Assembly: GCA_022564385.1 (NCBI GenBank)
Contig: JADFLN010000060.1
Span: 1-8,821 of the forward strand
Source of the DNA: Nitrososphaerota archaeon
GTDB lineage: Archaea > Thermoproteota > Nitrososphaeria > Nitrososphaerales > Nitrosopumilaceae
Reading direction: 5' to 3'
Length of the DNA stretch: 8,821 nucleotides
Below the pieces are notes generated by a model, which saw only the letters and a list, made by a program, of their open reading frames with translations, made no database searches and was not told the origin of the DNA. Position 1 is the first letter of the stretch. Each line of letters begins with the position of its first letter. The position numbers and the translations under genes were made by a program. This document shows, in pieces, positions 4,954-8,821 of this stretch.

Positions 4954-6726
4954 CTAATTTAATGATGATAATGCTTTCACTTGATCATCAACATAATCAA
5001 ATCCCTCTTGCCAAAACTTTGGAGATCTGATGTCAAATCCATATTCTGAAAGGAGTTTCTCTGGTTTTTTTGAACCTCCTGCAGCGAGAATGTTAATGTA
5101 TGAAGAGACAAAGTCTTTTCCTTCTTTTTTATATCTCTGAAATAAAGACAACGCAAGCAAGTTTCCAAAAGAGTATGCATAGCAGTAAAATGGTGTATGA
5201 TAAAAGTGAGGAATACAACTCCACTCTATTGCAAAGTCTTCAGAAAGACTCACCGAATTTCCAAATTGTTCTTTTAGATTTTGCAGATATGTCTTGGAAA
5301 TCTCATCTACTGTTGTTCCATTCCCAATTTGTTTATGAGCATCAACTTCAAAGATTGTAAAAAATGATTGCCTAAGAATTGTTGCATACAAATCATCAAT
5401 TTTTTCTGATAACATTAACTTCTTTTCATCATCTGAAATCTTGTTCGATAGATTATCGTATAATAACAACTCTGAAAAAGTAGATGCTGTCTCCGCTAAA
5501 GGCAATGGGGCATCTTGAATTAGAATAGATCTATTTTGTGCTGCTTGACTGTGCACTGCATGACCAAGTTCATGTGCTAAAGTAAAAACATCTCTTGACT
5601 TTCCTGTAAAGTTTACTAGAACAAATGGTGTTATTTTTGGTGAAAGAGTACTACAAAATGCACCATCTCTTTTTTCATGTCTTACAGATGAATCTATATG
5701 GTTTTCATTGAAGACTTTTCTTGCAAATTCTTCTAGTGTTTCACTAAACTTTCCAAGTGATTCAAAAACTAGTTTTACAGATTTATCATAAGTATAATTT
5801 TTTTCTTTGATGTTAGCTGCTGCTGGAGCATACAAATCATATCTTCTCAGCTTTTTCATTTTCAGCATTTTTGCTTTTTGAACAAAAAACTTTTGAAAAA
5901 TACCAGAATTTTTTTTACAAACTGAAAGAAGAGATTCTATAGTTTTATCATCAACATCGTTTCCAATATTTCTCATTGATATTGGCGTCTCGTATCCTCT
6001 TATTTCAATACCCTCATCTCTCCAATTGAGAACAATGTTTTGATATATCTCGCCTATCACTCCTTTGTTTTTTGTGTATTTTGTAAGAATAGTTTTGTAG
6101 GCTGTCTCACGAATTTTTGGATTTGTACTTCGAACATAGTTCGTGAGTTCTTCCCTTGTCAATATTTTGGTTTTATTTCCTATTTTCATTTTGTATTCAT
6201 AGGCATTAGTTATCTTGTCGTATATTTTTACAAGGGCAGATATTCCAGTTACATCTAATGTATTAATAATTCTCTCTTCAGGTTCACTAAGAGCATATTT
6301 TGCAAATAGTCTTTTGTGTAACAAATATTCTGTAAGCTCTCCTGTATCTCTCATGAGTCTTTGTGCATTTTTTTCATCTACTTGTGTCTTCCACCATAAA
6401 TCAAAAAATAAAATCTTGTTAGAAATCTCAGAACCTAACTTTGACATTTTAGTCATTAGGGATGTTGCTTCATCTGATTGAGTATCTGATGAATATGATA
6501 ATGATGCATATCCACCAATCTTGCTCATCTTTTCAGACATCTCTTCAACTTGTTGTAGAATACTCATGAATTTCTTGGAGGACATTTTGGGATCTAATTT
6601 TAATTTTATTTTTTCAAACTTTCTTGCCTGCTTTTCTACTTCCATGATCTGTTTTTGAAATGCTGGACCCTTTGGATTCTTTGTTAATTCTGAAAGATCC
6701 CATCTTCCAACATGATATTCTGACAT
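4954..6726 (-). CDS. pepF: Oligoendopeptidase F, M3 family zinc metallopeptidase
   Basis: Cytoplasmic zinc peptidase that cuts short peptides, probably in peptide turnover after proteasome action. It has 590 residues, typical for PepF/M3B. The N-terminal helical part (about 1-200) matches the oligoendopeptidase N-terminal domain, and the peptidase domain covers about 200-580. The zinc site is HELGH at 385-389 (ligands H385, H389, catalytic E386), with the third ligand E412 in AETAS, 23 residues beyond the second histidine as expected for M3. Just before it is VNFTGKSRDVFTLAHE, the usual lead-in. The conserved aromatic substrate-binding segment HFYHTPFYCYAYSFG lies at 507-521. No signal peptide or membrane segment is visible, so it acts inside the cell. 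The ATG is preceded at about 27 nt by an AT-rich box, and a weak AGGA lies 8-11 nt upstream. It is divergent from the Ig-like exported protein across only 58 bp. The gene looks intact. Confidence 0.95.
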   Translation of the reverse strand: MSEYHVGRWDLSELTKNPKGPAFQKQIMEVEKQARKFEKIKLKLDPKMSSKKFMSILQQVEEMSEKMSKIGGYASLSYSSDTQSDEATSLMTKMSKLGSEISNKILFFDLWWKTQVDEKNAQRLMRDTGELTEYLLHKRLFAKYALSEPEERIINTLDVTGISALVKIYDKITNAYEYKMKIGNKTKILTREELTNYVRSTNPKIRETAYKTILTKYTKNKGVIGEIYQNIVLNWRDEGIEIRGYETPISMRNIGNDVDDKTIESLLSVCKKNSGIFQKFFVQKAKMLKMKKLRRYDLYAPAAANIKEKNYTYDKSVKLVFESLGKFSETLEEFARKVFNENHIDSSVRHEKRDGAFCSTLSPKITPFVLVNFTGKSRDVFTLAHELGHAVHSQAAQNRSILIQDAPLPLAETASTFSELLLYDNLSNKISDDEKKLMLSEKIDDLYATILRQSFFTIFEVDAHKQIGNGTTVDEISKTYLQNLKEQFGNSVSLSEDFAIEWSCIPHFYHTPFYCYAYSFGNLLALSLFQRYKKEGKDFVSSYINILAAGGSKKPEKLLSEYGFDIRSPKFWQEGFDYVDDQVKALSSLN

Positions 6727-6747
6727 CTTTTTTCCTAATTTTGTAAC

Positions 6748-6758
6748 TATTAAAAAAT
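6748..6758. promoter_or_regulatory. Single AT-rich box in a 58-bp divergent promoter (pepF / Ig-like exported protein)
   Basis: TATTAAAAAAT is the only strong TATA candidate between the two divergent ATGs. It is centred about 27 nt from the pepF start and about 32 nt from the 6785 start, so one element may serve both directions. Simultaneous use would be sterically impossible, implying mutual exclusion. Confidence 0.4.
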
Positions 6759-6784
6759 CAAACCCTGTAGAAAGTTACTATTAA

Positions 6785-7816
6785 ATGCAAAAAATACATA
6801 GATCTTTTATGGCATTTCTAAATACAAGAAGAACTGTTAGTGATAACTCAGTTATAGTTTTTACATTAATCGTTGCAATGGCAATTATTGGGCCAAATTC
6901 TGTGTCTGTTTTTGCTTCAACTGGAAGCTCAACAGATTATGGCTCGCTAAATATGGACAAAGATACCGTTTCTATTTCAGAATTTGAACCTACCATTATC
7001 CAGATTTCTGGAACTATAGATGATTATCTTCAAGGACAGAGGATATTTTTTGAAATGATAAAACCTGATAACACTTCTGAAAAAATGCAAACTATTGCTA
7101 ATAAAGATGGAATTTTTTCTATTCCACTATATCTTGACTATAATTGGGTGCCAGGAAATTATCAACTTTCAGCAACTTATCTTGGTAATGAAATTGGGTC
7201 TGCATCATTTTTGATCACATCCGTTGATACTCCTAACATTCAGGTCTTTGCAAACATAGGTAGTTTAGAAATTGATGATGAAGAAATTACTATTTCAGGT
7301 AATGAAAAATCAACTGTTGAGATAAATGGTAATATTGAAAATTATGAGAAAGGAGTTCCAATCTTTTTTAAAATTATTCATCCAAATGGAAAAATCACTA
7401 ATGTTAATGTAACCGGAAAATTTAGTGGTGATTTTAAAGCACATATTAGTATTGGAAAGAATTGGGAATCTGGAACATTTAGTATAATTGCCTCTTATGA
7501 AGGAGAAGACTTTGGACAAGTAAATTTTATACTAAATAAAATCCAAATTCCTAAATTTTTCAAAAATGTTGCTAATTGGTGGTCCAATGGTTTAGTTGAA
7601 GATGCTGAATTTGTAGATGGAATTGAATTTTTGATTAATGAAAAAATTATTGATATTCCAAACCTTCCTAAGAGTACTGTTGTAGGTAGTGATGATAAAA
7701 TTCCAGATTGGATTCGTCAAAATGTGGGGTGGTGGGCAAATGGTCTGATTTCTGATGAAGAATTTGTTTCAGGAATAAAATATTTGGTGGAGCGCGGAAT
7801 TATTACTATTCAATAA
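6785..7816 (+). CDS. Exported protein with two Ig-like repeats and two C-terminal WW-type repeats
   Basis: A 343-residue protein with a signal sequence: a basic N-terminus to about residue 22, hydrophobic core at about 23-35, likely cut after VFAS near 45. Two homologous beta-sandwich repeats follow at about 55-145 and 160-250. Both carry the same landmarks: I.G.I..Y..G..IFF..I.P, then D/G-F, then NW..G...... aSY.G. They resemble Ig-like domains of archaeal surface proteins. The C-terminus has two copies of a 38-residue helical repeat (255-292 and 306-343) with pattern IP....N..WW.NGL..DEEF..GI..L....II. I associate this unit with thaumarchaeal exported proteins; its role is unknown, with cell-surface binding or packing plausible. 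There is no C-terminal membrane anchor, so the WW repeats may hold it at the surface. Its start is 58 bp from divergent pepF, and an ATG at residue 9 is an alternative. Its stop overlaps the convergent zinc-finger gene by 7 bp. Confidence 0.88.
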   Translation: MQKIHRSFMAFLNTRRTVSDNSVIVFTLIVAMAIIGPNSVSVFASTGSSTDYGSLNMDKDTVSISEFEPTIIQISGTIDDYLQGQRIFFEMIKPDNTSEKMQTIANKDGIFSIPLYLDYNWVPGNYQLSATYLGNEIGSASFLITSVDTPNIQVFANIGSLEIDDEEITISGNEKSTVEINGNIENYEKGVPIFFKIIHPNGKITNVNVTGKFSGDFKAHISIGKNWESGTFSIIASYEGEDFGQVNFILNKIQIPKFFKNVANWWSNGLVEDAEFVDGIEFLINEKIIDIPNLPKSTVVGSDDKIPDWIRQNVGWWANGLISDEEFVSGIKYLVERGIITIQ

Positions 7817-8067
7817 TATTCTTCATGAAGATAACACCATTTCCAAATATCTCCTGGAATTGCTTTCATTACCGGGTGTCCCGTTTCTTGAAAGTGCTTT
7901 GTTGCATGTTTTCCAATAGATGAATCACAACAACCAACATGTCCACATGTTAAACACATTCTAATTGCTACTACTGGAAGGTACTCTTTTTCACATTCTT
8001 CACAGCTTTTTGTGTTTTGATGAATCCCTTCTTTTTCTTGAGAAAAATGATTGCACTCTTTTGACAT
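7810..8067 (-). CDS. Stand-alone UBP-type zinc-finger protein
   Basis: An 85-residue protein that is essentially a single ZnF-UBP domain, the fold that in eukaryotic USP and HDAC6 proteins grips the free C-terminus of ubiquitin. Likely zinc ligands in order are C5, H7, C22, C25, C38, C41, C46, H54, H58, H64, C78 and H81. Twelve ligands match the three-zinc version of the fold, with His in place of the usual last Cys. Signatures seen are CLTCGHVGC at 38-46, GKHATKHFQETGHPVM at 52-67 and WCYLHEEY at 77-84. The pocket aromatics W77 and Y79 are kept, but where eukaryotic ubiquitin binders usually have Arg after the CG pair this protein has D48, so binding of a Gly-Gly tail is doubtful. There is no signal peptide; it is cytoplasmic. 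Its ligand is unknown. Its stop lies inside the 3' end of the convergent Ig-like gene (7-bp overlap). Confidence 0.88.
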   Translation of the reverse strand: MSKECNHFSQEKEGIHQNTKSCEECEKEYLPVVAIRMCLTCGHVGCCDSSIGKHATKHFQETGHPVMKAIPGDIWKWCYLHEEYY

Positions 8068-8109
8068 GTTAGTATTTTTTCAAAATATCCCTGTATCTTT
8101 TAATTGATT

Positions 8110-8538
8110 TTACACTAGATTGTTGGTATTGGGAATTACTCTGAAGATTTTTACAGTATAATCCCCTTCAAATATATTTAGAACCTTTCCCGTGCTTGAA
8201 TCAATACTTGTAACTCTAAATTTGTATTCATAAGAGCCATCTCCTTTCACATTAACTTGAGCAACATGAACAGGTTCTTCTCCCTTGTAAAATTGAATGA
8301 TTACTGGATATCTTTCTACATAATCTGACGCAGAACCTATTACTGCGCCCCATGGAAGTTTATTGTTTTGAGGAATACTCATTGTAGTGACAGTTTTTTG
8401 TAAACTTATCTTCTCATTAATCGGAGTTACAGTAATACTATTTTGACTAGTTTCAGCAGAAATGTCATCGGGAATCATCATTATGGTTAAAACTGTAATA
8501 ATTGATGCAATCAAAAGTATGTTTGATTTTGTATTCAT
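8110..8538 (-). CDS. Small exported beta-rich protein, function unknown
   Basis: With ATG 8536-8538 it has 142 residues: a signal peptide (MNTKSN, hydrophobic core at about 7-22, likely cut after DISA at 28), a low-complexity Ser/Thr/Gln stretch to about 60, then a compact beta domain at about 61-135. The domain contains YPVIIQFYKGEEPVHVAQV, then GDGSYEYKF and GDYTVKIFRV, a pattern like one Ig-like beta-sandwich as seen in thaumarchaeal exported proteins, and related in style to the repeats of the 6785-7816 protein. There are no cysteines or catalytic motif. An in-frame ATG at 8598 would add 20 residues of basic sequence ahead of the signal peptide. I reject it because a TATA box lies 28 nt before ATG 8538, and the shorter form begins like a normal signal peptide. 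It lies between two small zinc-protein genes on the same strand, each apparently with its own promoter. Confidence 0.75.
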   Translation of the reverse strand: MNTKSNILLIASIITVLTIMMIPDDISAETSQNSITVTPINEKISLQKTVTTMSIPQNNKLPWGAVIGSASDYVERYPVIIQFYKGEEPVHVAQVNVKGDGSYEYKFRVTSIDSSTGKVLNIFEGDYTVKIFRVIPNTNNLV

Positions 8539-8561
8539 TCCAATTCTATTTTTTTTAAGTC

Positions 8562-8569
8562 CTTTAAAA
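8562..8569 (-). promoter_or_regulatory. TATA box for the small exported protein
   Basis: Minus-strand TTTTAAAG is centred about 28 nt upstream of the ATG at 8538. It lies inside the longer alternative reading frame, so it decides the start in favour of 8538. Confidence 0.5.
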
Positions 8570-8604
8570 CATTTGTTACTAATTCGTTCCAATTTCATTT
8601 GTAA

Positions 8605-8736
8605 TTATGGTAATTCGTCTTCTAAATCACAACATGCCTTGTGAACCCATTTCTCTTTAGAATTTTTTAGAATCTCTTTTCCTGCTTTGATTGTCTCTCC
8701 ACACTCTACACATTTCCCACTAAATCTGGCCTTCAT
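8605..8736 (-). CDS. 43-residue zinc-binding protein (CxxC / HxxC)
   Basis: A short gene reading from ATG 8734-8736 to TAA 8605-8607. It begins MKARFSGKCVECG and has C9-x2-C12, a basic spacer (IKAGKEILKNSKEKW), then H32-x2-C35 followed by C36 and an acidic end (DLEDELP). The CxxC plus HxxC spacing is that of a single treble-clef or PARP-like zinc finger. I recall similar tiny proteins in ammonia-oxidising archaea but know no function; nucleic-acid binding is plausible given the Lys-rich middle. Support for a real gene: the zinc ligand pattern; WVHKAC as a typical finger ending; and a TATA-like box centred about 26 nt before the ATG. It ends 66 bp before the start of the exported protein on the same strand and could be its promoter-proximal partner, though that gene has its own TATA box. 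Confidence 0.8.
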   Translation of the reverse strand: MKARFSGKCVECGETIKAGKEILKNSKEKWVHKACCDLEDELP

Positions 8737-8757
8737 AGATTTTCTTTAATTCTATCC

Positions 8758-8765
8758 AATTTTAA
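8758..8765 (-). promoter_or_regulatory. TATA-like box for the 43-residue zinc protein
   Basis: Minus-strand TTAAAATT is centred about 26 nt upstream of the ATG at 8736, giving a leaderless transcript. Confidence 0.4.
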
Positions 8766-8773
8766 TTAGTCTC

Positions 8774-8821
8774 TATATGACGATTTTCTAACTTTGATGA
8801 ATATTGGGGTGGACCGGATGG
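8774..8821 (+). other. TATA-like box followed by an abrupt G+C-rich stretch at the right edge
   Basis: TATATGA at 8774-8780 is followed about 30 nt later by GGGGTGGACCGGATGG, which runs off the window. The sudden rise in G+C suggests the start of a stable RNA gene on the plus strand. Alternatives are a leaderless CDS from ATG 8797 (box spacing a little short) or the 3' end of a minus-strand CDS or tRNA. The stretch is too short to choose. Confidence 0.25.

Noticed and set aside
4962..5030. C/D-box RNA: ATGATGA and CTGA on the plus strand within the pepF 3' end
   Set aside because: Both boxes are short and common in AT-rich DNA, the spacing is long, and no internal D'/C' boxes are visible.
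4977..6481. Several 67-88-codon frames within pepF on both strands
   Set aside because: All overlap an intact M3 peptidase with its full zinc site; low-complexity products with no promoter context.
7310..7519. 69-codon minus-strand frame inside the Ig-like protein gene
   Set aside because: Antisense shadow of a clearly repeated, exported protein.
7700..7816. C-terminal sorting signal (PEFG-CTERM type) on the Ig-like exported protein
   Set aside because: The protein ends in a WW-type repeat (GIITIQ) without the PEFG motif, hydrophobic helix or basic tail.
8462..8644. 60-codon plus-strand frame opposite the exported protein and the 43-residue zinc protein
   Set aside because: Overlaps two better supported minus-strand genes and shows no motif.
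1..8821. CRISPR array, insertion sequence, phage or defence genes
   Set aside because: No spaced direct repeats, transposase or integrase motifs, or terminal inverted repeats were found; the genes look like ordinary thaumarchaeal chromosome content.

Overview
The window looks like chromosomal DNA of an ammonia-oxidising archaeon of the Nitrososphaerota (Thaumarchaeota), probably close to Nitrosopumilus or Nitrosarchaeum. Four things support this: low G+C (roughly one third by eye); a pyruvoyl-dependent arginine decarboxylase; a secreted protein ending in the 'GWW..G......F..GI.YL...GII' repeat I associate with thaumarchaeal exported proteins; and archaeal promoter architecture. The assignment is from recognition, not a database search.

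Layout, left to right. A DEAD-box RNA helicase (minus strand) is cut by the left edge and has a leader of about 60 nt containing a perfect hairpin. Next, all minus unless noted, are a membrane-anchored DsbA-like thiol oxidoreductase and tRNA-Thr(UGU), then on the plus strand a 78-residue two-helix membrane protein. A pyruvoyl-dependent arginine decarboxylase (plus) abuts, stop to stop, a convergent single-span exported protein of unknown function. Divergent from the latter is a five-helix membrane protein. Its 3' intergenic region holds a G+C-rich RNA hairpin, followed by a convergent M3-family oligoendopeptidase F. Divergent from pepF is an exported protein with two Ig-like repeats and two WW-type repeats. 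Its stop overlaps a convergent UBP-type zinc-finger protein. Then come a small exported beta-rich protein and a 43-residue CxxC/HxxC zinc protein. The right edge enters a short G+C-rich stretch that may begin an RNA gene.

Nearly every gene looks independently transcribed. An AT-rich TATA-like box lies about 24-32 nt upstream of the ATG, giving leaderless or very short-leader mRNAs. This spacing moves three starts inward from the longest possible reading frames (DsbA-like, two-helix membrane protein, small exported protein). The helicase is the exception with a long leader. I see no phage, insertion sequence, CRISPR or defence locus. The genes are mostly housekeeping or cell-envelope functions, not one pathway. 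The least explained elements are the 4900-4940 RNA structure, the helicase leader, the palindrome at 1996-2009 and the two small zinc proteins.
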